DNA of 35,738 nt, from assembly GCA_013359135.1 (NCBI GenBank), contig JABWCN010000045.1:1-35738 (forward strand), written 5' to 3'. Below the pieces are notes generated by a model. That model ran no database searches. It saw nothing but the letters and a program-made list of their open reading frames with translations, and was not told where the DNA came from. Both the position numbers and the translations under genes were made by a program. Below are positions 16,063 to 23,817 of the stretch, one piece after another (within the stretch, counting starts at the first letter, position 1; each line of letters opens with the position of its first letter). The DNA is from Pseudobdellovibrionaceae bacterium. GTDB taxonomy: Bacteria > Bdellovibrionota > Bdellovibrionia > Bdellovibrionales > Bdellovibrionaceae.

Positions 16063-19000
16063 TTAGTGCGTTACTTTTCCTTTCATTTTTTTTTCAAAGA
16101 TAGAAAAAAGTATAGGTAGAATAATCAAAGTTAGTAGTGTTGATGAGACAACTCCGCCAATAACGACTGAAGCAAGAGGCCTTTGCACTTCAGAACCAAC
16201 CCCTGTTGAGAGCATCATAGGAACAAATCCAAAGATAGCAACTAGAGCTGTCATTAGAACAGGTCTCAGTCTAATAAGAGTACCAGAAAGGACCAGTTCT
16301 TTTCCGGTTTTACCTTGAGTTTTTAATTTATTAAAAAAACTTACTAGGACAACACCATTAAGAACTGCTATCCCAGATAGAGCTATGAATCCAACTCCTG
16401 CAGAGATACTAAAAGGTAGTCCATTAAGCATCAATCCAAGTACTCCACCAACTAGAGACATTGGTACACAGGCAAAAATTAATAGTGTTTCTGCAAAACT
16501 TCCAAAGGCGGCATAGACCATCATGAGCACTAATATTAGAGCGAGTGGGCCAAGAATTAGTAAGCGAGATTTAGCTTGTTCCAAGTTTTTAAAATTTCCA
16601 CCCCATTCAAAGTAGTATCCGTCTGGAAGCTGAAGGTTTTCATTAACTTTCCTTTGTGCCTCTAAAACAAATGATTCTGTATCACGGCCTCGCAAGTTAA
16701 TAAGAACAGCCGTTCTTCGATTTGAATTTTCTCTATTAATAGAAGCATAAGTTTCTTTAAATGAAATATTAGCTAGGCTTTCAAGTGGAATAGTTAAGTT
16801 GGTTCCAATCCCTACGGGGAGATTTTTAATCGCAGTTAAATCACTACGCAGCTCATCTTGTAGCCTGATGACAATCGGAAATTTTCTTTCTCCCTCGAAA
16901 ATAACTCCAGCTTCTTCGCCACCAAGAGCGATAGATACTGTATCAAGAACATCTTTGATGGAAGCATTGTAATTAATTAGGTTATCTTCTTTGGGTTCTA
17001 TTTTGAGCACAGGTGAAGTTCCTGCTAGGTCTACTTCAACATCACCAGCTCCTTTGATTTGTGAAACTATTTCCTGGATTGTTTTTGCTATTTCTACAAT
17101 TTTTTTTAGATCTGGTCCAAAAACTTTTATAGATACATCGGCACGCGTGCCTTCTAGTAACTCGTTGAATCTCATCTGAATAGGTTGAGACGCTAAGTAG
17201 GTTTGTCCTGGAAGTTGTTGCTCTAATTTTTCAACAATGAGAGTTGTTAACTCTTGATAAGTTCTTTTTTTGCCATCAATTTTTGACCAGTTATGAGTTG
17301 GCTTTAGCATGATGTAAGTATCAGAAACATTTACACCCATTGGATCTGTAGCGACTTCACTTGTGCCTATTCTAGAAAACACATGATCGACCTCTTGAAA
17401 CCCTTCAATAATTTTATCAGCCTTTTTTTGAAATTCAATTGATTGAGACAGAGAAGCATTCACTGGCCTAATCATGTGAAATGCAAACGAGCCTTCACTA
17501 AGTTGTGGTAAGAATTCAGCACCACGTTTTCCAAATAAAAATATTCCAAGAAGAACTGCTAACATGGCGAGGGTAATAGTTACTTTTTTAAATTTAAAAG
17601 CCAGTTCAAATGCAGGTATATAAATTTGTCTAAAGAAAATCATTAGCCAAGGTTCTTTATCATTTACTTTTCCAGAAAGAAATAGACTTGCAAGTGCTGG
17701 AGCCGTGGTGAATGAAAAAATAAGTGCTGCAAAAACAGCTAGGATAAAGGTAGCAGCCATTGGTGTGAACATTTTTCCTTCGACATTTGTGAGAGCAAAA
17801 ACAGGTATGAAAACCATAATGACAATTAATTCTCCAAATCCAGCAGCGGTTCTAATTTCTAAAGTAGCCTCATAGACTGCTTGTTTAATCTCTTCAGGAG
17901 TTAGATTTCTTTTTAATTCTTTATAGCGCGCTTGTATAAAGCGAACACAGTTATCCAGAACGATGACAGTGCCATCAACAATGATTCCGAAATCTAATGC
18001 TCCTAAGCTCATCAAGTTTCCTGAAAGTCCTAGAGGCTTCATTAGTAAAAAAGTTACAAGTAGAGAGATGGGAATTGTTATGGCTGTGATTAGAGCAGCT
18101 CTGATGTTTCCTAAAAATATGAGTAGAACAATTGTAACCAGCAAGGCACCCATAATTAAATTGTGTTCAACTGTACCAAGGGTTTGATTCACTAGATCAG
18201 AGCGGTTGTATACGGTTTGAAGTTCGATATTTTCTGGTAACGTTTTTTTTATTTCACTTATTTTGTCATGAATACGCATTGAAACTGTCCTTGAATTCTC
18301 ACCAAGAAGCATCATTACAGTTCCAAGAACGACTTCATTACCATCGAAAGTAGCAGCTCCTGTTCTTAGTTCTTTTCCTAATTCAATTTTAGCAATATCG
18401 CCAATTTTAATAGTTTTAAATGACTCAAGCTGTTTGACGGGAATTCTAGCAATTTCTTTTGGAGATGTTAAAAGTCCTATTCCTTGAATTAAAAATTGCT
18501 CGGCTGTTTGTTCAACATAACCTCCACCTACATTGCGATTACCTTTTTCTAGGGCTTCTTTGATCTCTTCAAAGTGAATTCCAAAAGATGCCATTTTCTG
18601 AGGATCTGGTTGAACATGGTATTGCTTCTCAAAACCTCCAGAGGTATTAATTTCGGCCACTCCCTCTATAGTTAACAACCTAGGTTTTAGGTACCAATCT
18701 TGTAGAGCTTTGATTTCCATGAGCTGTTCGGTACGAGCTTGACCTGTTTTTTTTATTTTGAAATCTAAAATGTACTGATAGATTTCGCCAAGTCCTGTTG
18801 AGATAGGGCCAAGTTGAGGGCTAGCACCTCGTGGAAGCTCATTAGAAATACCTTGTAGTTTTTCGGTTACAAGTTGTCTAGCACGATAAATATCTACAGA
18901 GTCTTTAAATACTACAGTGATTTGGGACAGCCCGAAACGCGTTATCGACCTGACTTGATCGACACCAGGAACTCCTCGTATGGTAGCTTCAATAGGAAAT

Positions 19001-19197
19001 GTCACTGTTCGTTCTATTTCCTCTGGAGCTAGTCCATCGATTACAGTATTTACTTGAACTTGATTATTAGTGATATCAGGTACGGCATCAATCGGCAGAT
19101 GTTGAAAACTATAAACTCCTGCAATTATTAGAAGTGAGGTCAAAAAAAGAATAAATCCTCGATTGTATACTGAAAAATGAATGATTCGATTTGTCAT
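16063..19197 (-). CDS. RND efflux pump, CzcA-like heavy-metal class
   Basis: 1044 residues, the standard CzcA length. TM1 is at 15-32, followed by the conserved start LPIDAVPDITNNQVQV (34-49), periplasmic loops and 12 predicted TM helices. The TM4 motif DFGIIVDGTVIVLDN places D402 and D408 exactly where CzcA has them, but the third acidic residue, Glu in CzcA, is aspartate here (D415). It should export divalent cations from periplasm or cytoplasm using the proton gradient. It is the last gene of a minus-strand operon with TolC (CzcC-like) and a mini-adaptor. GGAG lies 8 bases before the ATG, and a strong GC hairpin in the preceding coding end may modulate its translation. It converges on the other pump gene and shares only moderate similarity with it, so the two are not recent duplicates. 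Confidence 0.92.
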   Translation of the reverse strand: MTNRIIHFSVYNRGFILFLTSLLIIAGVYSFQHLPIDAVPDITNNQVQVNTVIDGLAPEEIERTVTFPIEATIRGVPGVDQVRSITRFGLSQITVVFKDSVDIYRARQLVTEKLQGISNELPRGASPQLGPISTGLGEIYQYILDFKIKKTGQARTEQLMEIKALQDWYLKPRLLTIEGVAEINTSGGFEKQYHVQPDPQKMASFGIHFEEIKEALEKGNRNVGGGYVEQTAEQFLIQGIGLLTSPKEIARIPVKQLESFKTIKIGDIAKIELGKELRTGAATFDGNEVVLGTVMMLLGENSRTVSMRIHDKISEIKKTLPENIELQTVYNRSDLVNQTLGTVEHNLIMGALLVTIVLLIFLGNIRAALITAITIPISLLVTFLLMKPLGLSGNLMSLGALDFGIIVDGTVIVLDNCVRFIQARYKELKRNLTPEEIKQAVYEATLEIRTAAGFGELIVIMVFIPVFALTNVEGKMFTPMAATFILAVFAALIFSFTTAPALASLFLSGKVNDKEPWLMIFFRQIYIPAFELAFKFKKVTITLAMLAVLLGIFLFGKRGAEFLPQLSEGSFAFHMIRPVNASLSQSIEFQKKADKIIEGFQEVDHVFSRIGTSEVATDPMGVNVSDTYIMLKPTHNWSKIDGKKRTYQELTTLIVEKLEQQLPGQTYLASQPIQMRFNELLEGTRADVSIKVFGPDLKKIVEIAKTIQEIVSQIKGAGDVEVDLAGTSPVLKIEPKEDNLINYNASIKDVLDTVSIALGGEEAGVIFEGERKFPIVIRLQDELRSDLTAIKNLPVGIGTNLTIPLESLANISFKETYASINRENSNRRTAVLINLRGRDTESFVLEAQRKVNENLQLPDGYYFEWGGNFKNLEQAKSRLLILGPLALILVLMMVYAAFGSFAETLLIFACVPMSLVGGVLGLMLNGLPFSISAGVGFIALSGIAVLNGVVLVSFFNKLKTQGKTGKELVLSGTLIRLRPVLMTALVAIFGFVPMMLSTGVGSEVQRPLASVVIGGVVSSTLLTLIILPILFSIFEKKMKGKVTH

Positions 19198-19215
19198 AAA
19201 ATTAACTCCAATGGG

Positions 19216-19680
19216 TTAGTGAGAGTGGCCTTCGGGAGCTCCCCCGAAGGCAGTAATTTCTGCAATTCTTAAAAATCCAAGTCCGGTGAGTGCTACTTCG
19301 TCTCCTAATTGTAATTCATCCGAATTGATAATTATTTTATCCTTATTTTTTTTGATGATTTGAAAATCTACTCTTTTAAAATAACTATTGCGGATACGGA
19401 AAATATTTTGCTCAGTACCTGTACTTAGTATAGCGGTTTTAGGAATATTCACAGAGTGATTTATACTTACTTTCATTTTTTCAATCTCAAAGTTTTTTTC
19501 TGCAGAGGGTGATAGTTGAAAACCTAAAGTGTCATCAGCAGATAAAATTCCTTTGTTGGGACCTACTTGAGAATTTTCATTACTATGATTTGTTTGATGA
19601 TCGTGATCATCTGGCTCGGAAGTAGCGAGAGTTTTTAAAACCAGAAGTAAAAGACAAGAAATAAGAATTTTATATCTCAT
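19216..19680 (-). CDS. Mini periplasmic adaptor (CzcB C-terminal-like), His-rich
   Basis: 154 residues with a signal peptide (about 1-19). A histidine/acid-rich stretch (DDHDHQTNH, about 24-32) follows, then a beta-rich body (QLSPSAEKNFEIEKMKVS; NIPKTAILSTGTEQNIFRIRN) like the membrane-proximal domain of CzcB-type adaptors. The end is GDEVALTGLGFLRIAEITAF plus GHSH. Standard adaptors are 350-500 residues; this one has no lipoyl domain and no helical hairpin. It overlaps the upstream TolC gene by 4 bases (ATGA) with AGGAG as ribosome-binding site, and sits directly before the pump gene, exactly the czcB position. The two His clusters suggest metal binding. It could be a reduced adaptor or a metal-loading chaperone. 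The ORF is intact, with no sign of decay. Confidence 0.75.
   Translation of the reverse strand: MRYKILISCLLLLVLKTLATSEPDDHDHQTNHSNENSQVGPNKGILSADDTLGFQLSPSAEKNFEIEKMKVSINHSVNIPKTAILSTGTEQNIFRIRNSYFKRVDFQIIKKNKDKIIINSDELQLGDEVALTGLGFLRIAEITAFGGAPEGHSH
19228..19251 (-). promoter_or_regulatory. Strong GC-rich hairpin at the mini-adaptor/czcA junction
   Basis: GCCTTCGGG (19228-19236) and CCCGAAGGC (19243-19251) form a perfect 9-bp stem with a 6-base loop, seven of nine pairs G-C, in an otherwise AT-rich region. It lies in the last codons of the mini-adaptor, 31 bases before the czcA start. There is no T-run, so a role in mRNA stability or in setting adaptor:pump ratio fits better than termination. 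Confidence 0.5.
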
Positions 19681-20909
19681 AAAATCTCCTCTTGAAATTG
19701 GTTGTCAATAGTGAGGATTTTTCCAAGAGCTTCAATGGCTTCTAGTTCAGCAGTGTTTCTACGTCCCTCTAGATCTATTAATTGTCTATGAGCTTCAATA
19801 ACTAGGGCGCTAGAAACAAGTCCTTTAAAGAATTGCTTTTCAATTTGGGAGTGATTTTCATTAATAGTATTAAGACTTAATGTCCCTTTTAACGCTTGAA
19901 CTGTTTTATAATATTTATGAACAAGTTGATTTCTAGTTGAGGATTCAGTGTTTTTTACTTGTTCTAAAGCTAAACTAGCAGATACTTTTTTTTGTTCGAA
20001 AAAACTTATATGTCCTGAATTGCGATTAAATACAGGAAGAGAAATATTAAAACTGATTCCTATATAAGTGTCTGTCGCAGAACTTTCTTTAGTTGATCTT
20101 AAAGTAGGTCCTAGTTTAAGATCAGGCCAGGCTTCAGCTCGAGCTTTAACTGCTAGACTTTCCGCGATCTCTACTTCAGCTAGAGCTTTTCTAGTGGATG
20201 GAGATAAGTCATGGTCAGTTTTATTTTCTTTAATTTCTGGCCAGGTGAGTTTTCTGGTGGGAAGATTTTTTTCTATAAGTTCACGTTTCACTTGTGAAAT
20301 GGCATTAAGTGATTGGTAAAGTTTCTCTTCAAAAGATTTTATAGATGTTAATTTTAGCTGATGATCTGCAAGCGCCATTTTAAAAACAGCTAGAGAAACA
20401 TTTTGTTCCGGTGTTAAAACTGGTCTTTTTTCAAATTGTGAAATGATTTTAGCAAAAGTTTCTGTAGATTCCTTTTCAATTAAAATTTCATTTTGAATTT
20501 GTGATAAACGGTAAAGTGTCAAAATTATTTCTAAGCGGGTTTGTTGAGAAACTTCATCTCGCTCGGCTGTAGATTTTTTTATTTCACCTTGAGCTGCAGT
20601 AATATTAGCACTACGTTTATTGCCAAGTGGTAAAGTGAACAAAAGAGTCGCTGAGGTTTCTGACGTCGTCGATCCTTTTGAAAATGACTCTGCCTCTAAC
20701 TCAGGGTTAATTAACTTATGGGCTATATGTTCTAAATGCTTTGTTGCTAGCAAATTTTGTTCAACTATCTTAATAGGTGAAGCTGCTTTTTCAAGACATT
20801 TTACTAGCTCTTGGTAGCTTTTTATAGGACATTCTGTGTTGGCTGCCTGGGCATTATTATAATTTATGAAAAGCCAGAAAGCTAACAAGTGATATAAAAA
20901 AGAACTCAT
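19677..20909 (-). CDS. TolC-family outer-membrane channel (CzcC-like)
   Basis: 410 residues with a signal peptide (about 1-22, ending AQA). The body has the CzcC hallmarks: LINPELEAESFSKGS near 66-80, a strand pair LLFTLPLGNKRSANITAAQGE (about 88-110), then WPDLKLGPTLRSTKES and FNISLPVFNRNSGHI in the second half, where the channel's second barrel strands lie. It should be the outer-membrane duct of the CBA pump encoded downstream. It overlaps the mini-adaptor by 4 bases and is separated from the upstream His/Cys-rich peptide gene by 115 bases. An early cysteine pair (CPIKSYQELVKCLEKA) follows the signal peptide. Confidence 0.9.
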   Translation of the reverse strand: MSSFLYHLLAFWLFINYNNAQAANTECPIKSYQELVKCLEKAASPIKIVEQNLLATKHLEHIAHKLINPELEAESFSKGSTTSETSATLLFTLPLGNKRSANITAAQGEIKKSTAERDEVSQQTRLEIILTLYRLSQIQNEILIEKESTETFAKIISQFEKRPVLTPEQNVSLAVFKMALADHQLKLTSIKSFEEKLYQSLNAISQVKRELIEKNLPTRKLTWPEIKENKTDHDLSPSTRKALAEVEIAESLAVKARAEAWPDLKLGPTLRSTKESSATDTYIGISFNISLPVFNRNSGHISFFEQKKVSASLALEQVKNTESSTRNQLVHKYYKTVQALKGTLSLNTINENHSQIEKQFFKGLVSSALVIEAHRQLIDLEGRRNTAELEAIEALGKILTIDNQFQEEIL

Positions 20910-21024
20910 GAATTTTCTCCAAAATAGAATTTAAATTTTATTAAGATAATGAATCAGAACATTAGAATTACTGTTCATTTGTTATCAAGTGTTTATACTA
21001 GTAATATGAAGTGACTAGAAAAAA

Positions 21025-21372
21025 TTAACAAATAGGAGGACGGAAGGGATTTGTGTTAAAATCAGAAATAAGATACAAGGCTTCAAACAAATGAATTGCT
21101 CCCCTGGGAGGAGTTAGAAAATCATTAAATAAAGAAGATATAGTAAAAGCGCAATGTCCCATGTGACAGTGGTGACAATTGGATTCCGCGTGTGAAGATT
21201 CTGTGCTGTGAGTAGTAACAGGCCGTTGAGTTTCCGTCACAACAGAGTGTGATACTAATGAGGATTCAGTAGAACTTTTTAATTTCTCAGAAAAAAAATG
21301 ACTCTCTAAAGCAACACTTGATGTGCTAATAAGAGAAATTATAATAAAAGTAAAGGTAATCAGTAATTTCAA
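21025..21372 (-). CDS. Secreted His/Cys-rich peptide, CzcI/DUF2946-like
   Basis: 115 residues. The signal peptide (about 1-21) is followed by a Ser/Thr/His-rich stretch, then the cluster CHHCHMGHC (66-74), a hydrophobic stretch and a C-terminus ending NPFRPPIC. Small periplasmic proteins of this layout (central His/Cys motif, terminal RPP/RPQ) are encoded at the head of czc-type operons as CzcI, and related ones are classed as DUF2946. They are thought to bind or sense metals. The resemblance is by pattern and position, not by alignment. It precedes the CzcC-like gene in the same direction by 115 bases. Its ribosome-binding site lies within an inverted repeat. Confidence 0.6.
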   Translation of the reverse strand: MKLLITFTFIIISLISTSSVALESHFFSEKLKSSTESSLVSHSVVTETQRPVTTHSTESSHAESNCHHCHMGHCAFTISSLFNDFLTPPRGAIHLFEALYLISDFNTNPFRPPIC

Positions 21373-21378
21373 AAGTTT

Positions 21379-21405
21379 GAGCTCCTTAAGGGAATTTAAG
21401 AGCTC
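21379..21405 (-). promoter_or_regulatory. Inverted repeat enclosing the ribosome-binding site of the CzcI-like gene
   Basis: GAGCTCCTTAA (21379-21389) pairs with TTAAGAGCTC (21396-21405), 10 bp with one bulged base and a loop of about 6. In the mRNA the arm nearer the start contains AAGGAG, the probable Shine-Dalgarno sequence, 14 bases before the ATG. It may be a translational switch, a DNA operator, or a weak terminator for the gene at 21444-22802. Confidence 0.45.
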
Positions 21406-21443
21406 ATCTTAGTGAGGTCAAGTTAAATAATATTGAGTCATAA

Positions 21444-22802
21444 CTAGTGTAGACTTAAAATTTCATCTGCGGCTCTTTGGCTTGGAGATTTAAGAGCCAA
21501 AGAAATAAGTTCTTCAGTTGTAAGATTACTTGCATGCGTAGTAGCATAACTTATTAATACATCCTTCTGAAGACGTTCAGAGGGGATTAATTTAAATAAA
21601 AGCCAAAAGTCTTTTAACGAAATCGATAAAATTTGATAATTAATGTGATGTCTTAATACTTGTTCTCTAACCCGCTCCGAATTAAGTTTTCGAACAAGAT
21701 TAGGAATTAGATTGGGAGTTAATACATCATAATTTTCGACATAAAATTCATAAAGATAATTATCTATTTTACTTTGAGATGAGAAATTACTTGAAATCTT
21801 TAGGGCATTATCTAAGTTTTTCTCAATATTATTCTTTCTTTCAGGATAAGTTTCAATTCTTCGTCTTTCTTTTTCTAATGCTTGAGCCTTTTCCTGTTCT
21901 CTCTGAAGTAGGGCAGCTTCCTTTTGTTTTTCCTCTTTAATTAAGCGATCTTGTCTTTCTTTTTCCATTGCAGCATTACGTTGATTAAGAATGCTAAATA
22001 ATTCCTGTAACTTTGGAGATCCTTCTCTGAGATTTTGAAATCCCAAGCTAACTAACTCGTAACTGCTATCATGAAGTTGCTGATTTGAGATCAATAGTAA
22101 TTCTAGTGCGGACTTTTTTTGCTGAAAGATAGATATTAAATTATTAATCATATAACTTTTTAAAAATAACTCGGAGGAAATTTCGTGGGCATTATAATCA
22201 GTAAGAGATGTGATCAATGTAGAGATATAGTCATTTTCTCGTTCAAGACTTAAGATGTATTTTTCAATCGTAGTCATTTTATTCTTAAGCATACTAATTT
22301 CGTTTACAATAGAAGCTCTAGATTGTGATATAGATTCGTCTAAGGATTTTAATGTAGCTATTTTTTTTTCTAATGAGTTGGCTTTCATTCTTTTAGTTGC
22401 TAAGGAGAATTTTTTTTCTGCTAAATTTTTAATTGCACTGAGTTCTGCGTAATATAGATCTTGAAGATTTCTAAAGGATTTAGAAACCGTCGAACCATGA
22501 GCTATGTTTAAGCTTAACTTTGTGTCTTTTTCATTAAAATTTGAGGCATCTTGTATTATACTTTCTGTTTGTTTTAACACAAAGCTACTAATGACTGATT
22601 GATGTATTCTGTTTGTATCTAACTGTGGAAGAATTACTCTAAGTGTTTGTTGAACACGCTCTTGATTTGAGATTAAAGAAGTAAACTTTTCCGTTTTCAC
22701 AGTATTTGAATAATGTGTAAAACACTTTTCATTAGCATTAGAATAGGAACATAAAGTGAGCGACATAGATAATAAGCCAAGTTTTATTTTATGAATACTC
22801 AT
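21444..22802 (-). CDS. Secreted coiled-coil protein of unknown function
   Basis: 452 residues with a signal peptide (about 1-23, ending SNA). The mature protein is nearly all helix: long heptad regions at about 110-240 and a highly charged Lys/Glu/Arg/Gln coiled coil at about 276-318. A C-terminal helical part (about 325-452) contains regularly spaced helical pairs (LTPNLIPNLVRKLNSERVRE; ISLKDFWLLFKLIPSERLQK) that may form a HEAT-like solenoid. I recognise no family. AAGGA lies 7 bases before the ATG. It is 71 bases upstream of the CzcI-like gene in the same direction, with the inverted repeat at 21379-21405 between them. It may be transcribed with the metal-efflux operon or stand alone. Confidence 0.7.
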   Translation of the reverse strand: MSIHKIKLGLLSMSLTLCSYSNANEKCFTHYSNTVKTEKFTSLISNQERVQQTLRVILPQLDTNRIHQSVISSFVLKQTESIIQDASNFNEKDTKLSLNIAHGSTVSKSFRNLQDLYYAELSAIKNLAEKKFSLATKRMKANSLEKKIATLKSLDESISQSRASIVNEISMLKNKMTTIEKYILSLERENDYISTLITSLTDYNAHEISSELFLKSYMINNLISIFQQKKSALELLLISNQQLHDSSYELVSLGFQNLREGSPKLQELFSILNQRNAAMEKERQDRLIKEEKQKEAALLQREQEKAQALEKERRRIETYPERKNNIEKNLDNALKISSNFSSQSKIDNYLYEFYVENYDVLTPNLIPNLVRKLNSERVREQVLRHHINYQILSISLKDFWLLFKLIPSERLQKDVLISYATTHASNLTTEELISLALKSPSQRAADEILSLH

Positions 22803-22924
22803 AGTAAATCCTTTTTGCCTTTATGTCATCAACAGTTTTAGTTTAAGAACTCCAGCTAAGTAAGTTTAGCTTAAATAAAATGTAAATAAGATTAAATGAC
22901 AACAAAGATTAGCTTAAAACTTTG

Positions 22925-22954
22925 AAAAAATCATCTGTAGATTAATCTACAGAT
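22925..22954 (-). terminator. Rho-independent terminator of the photolyase operon
   Basis: A perfect 22-bp palindrome at 22933-22954 folds into a 9-bp stem (ATCTGTAGA / TCTACAGAT) with a TTAA loop. On the minus strand it is followed by GATTTTTT. It sits 133 bases past the stop of the DUF2805 gene, the last gene of that operon. The stem is only moderately G-C rich, but the T-run on one side fits a minus-strand terminator. Confidence 0.6.
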
Positions 22955-23086
22955 TGCCAAAAATTGTCACGATAATAAATCTTCAAACAGAAATGAATAG
23001 GATTAATTTACTCTAGGTTTTGCGCTTAGATCCACATAAGATAAATAAGAAAATAAACCTTAATCTAGATGTAGTTTAAATGTGTC

Positions 23087-23392
23087 CTACTTCCAACCTT
23101 TTGTTAGCCCATCGATGGTTTGTCTAGAACATTTAAATCTAGTAGTTTTAAAACCTCTTTTAGTTTCGTGTTTTAGATGACCTTGATTATGTATGCGTTT
23201 TCTCCATCGACAAAAAACTGAGTGACTTAACTGTCTTCTCATAACTCGAACTAATTCGTTTTCAGAAAATAAAAACTGTTCAGCTATTGATTCGAAGGTC
23301 GTTCTGTCTTCCCAGCCCATTCTAACTATACGATCGATATCATTAGGAGTTAGTGTTGCTATCTTTTTTTTTAGATTATTTGAAATTCCCAT
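23087..23392 (-). CDS. DUF2805 / TIGR03643 family protein
   Basis: 101 residues, cytosolic and basic. It matches the family core: DIDRIVRMGWEDRTTFESIA (18-37), FLFSENELVRVMRRQL (40-55) and CRWRKRIHNQGHLKHE (61-76). This is a small helical, possibly HTH-like fold with a WRKR...KH motif. The basic tail (77-101, with C88) is longer than I recall for the family and of unknown role. The family has no known function. From memory it often sits beside photolyase/cryptochrome genes, which is the case here. Its ATG overlaps the stop of the membrane-protein gene by one base (TAATG), making it the last gene of the photolyase operon. Confidence 0.85.
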   Translation of the reverse strand: MGISNNLKKKIATLTPNDIDRIVRMGWEDRTTFESIAEQFLFSENELVRVMRRQLSHSVFCRWRKRIHNQGHLKHETKRGFKTTRFKCSRQTIDGLTKGWK

Positions 23393-23817
23393 TAATCCTT
23401 CTTTATTTTTTCGATAAGCCAGTAAATCAAGACTATCAAGCGAAACGTCCAGATGATTGTGCGTGGCCAGTTTCTGGACACAAGATTATTTTTTGATAAT
23501 AAGTTTTGATATAATAATTTTTTGTGAGTTGGAACGTTAACTAAAGCTGTTAAAAACCAAAGAGCTAAAATGAAAATAAAGTTCCATAAAAAAAATAAGT
23601 TTTGAGACTTTAATAAAAGCCAAGTTCCTGTTACTAATTCAAGGATCATCATAGGTCCAACAATCCAACTTATACGATTTATATGAAAATGATGAAATTT
23701 TTCAAATTCAGCATTTCCAACATTTTTAAAATTTGGATAGATTAAAATTTGAACTAGCCAGATCACTCCGGTCATAAAACTACAGCAAAAAATATGCATT
23801 ACTAAGATAATATTCAT
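23392..23817 (-). CDS. Four-TM membrane protein in the photolyase operon
   Basis: 141 residues with four predicted TM helices (about 3-24, 48-70, 73-94 and 116-135). The first loop has FEKFHHFHINRISW, a His-rich stretch at the end of a short extramembrane segment. Size and layout resemble the small DUF1772-like integral membrane proteins, but I cannot assign a family securely. It overlaps the photolyase by 4 bases and the DUF2805 gene by one, so all three should be co-translated. Clustered His residues next to a TM helix could bind haem or metal, but this is only a possibility. Confidence 0.65.
   Translation of the reverse strand: MNIILVMHIFCCSFMTGVIWLVQILIYPNFKNVGNAEFEKFHHFHINRISWIVGPMMILELVTGTWLLLKSQNLFFLWNFIFILALWFLTALVNVPTHKKLLYQNLLSKNNLVSRNWPRTIIWTFRLIVLIYWLIEKIKKD

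Noticed and set aside
23034-23086. Search for a tRNA or riboswitch between the photolyase and coiled-coil genes
   Set aside because: Only the 22-bp palindrome terminator is supported; no cloverleaf or conserved aptamer motif is seen.
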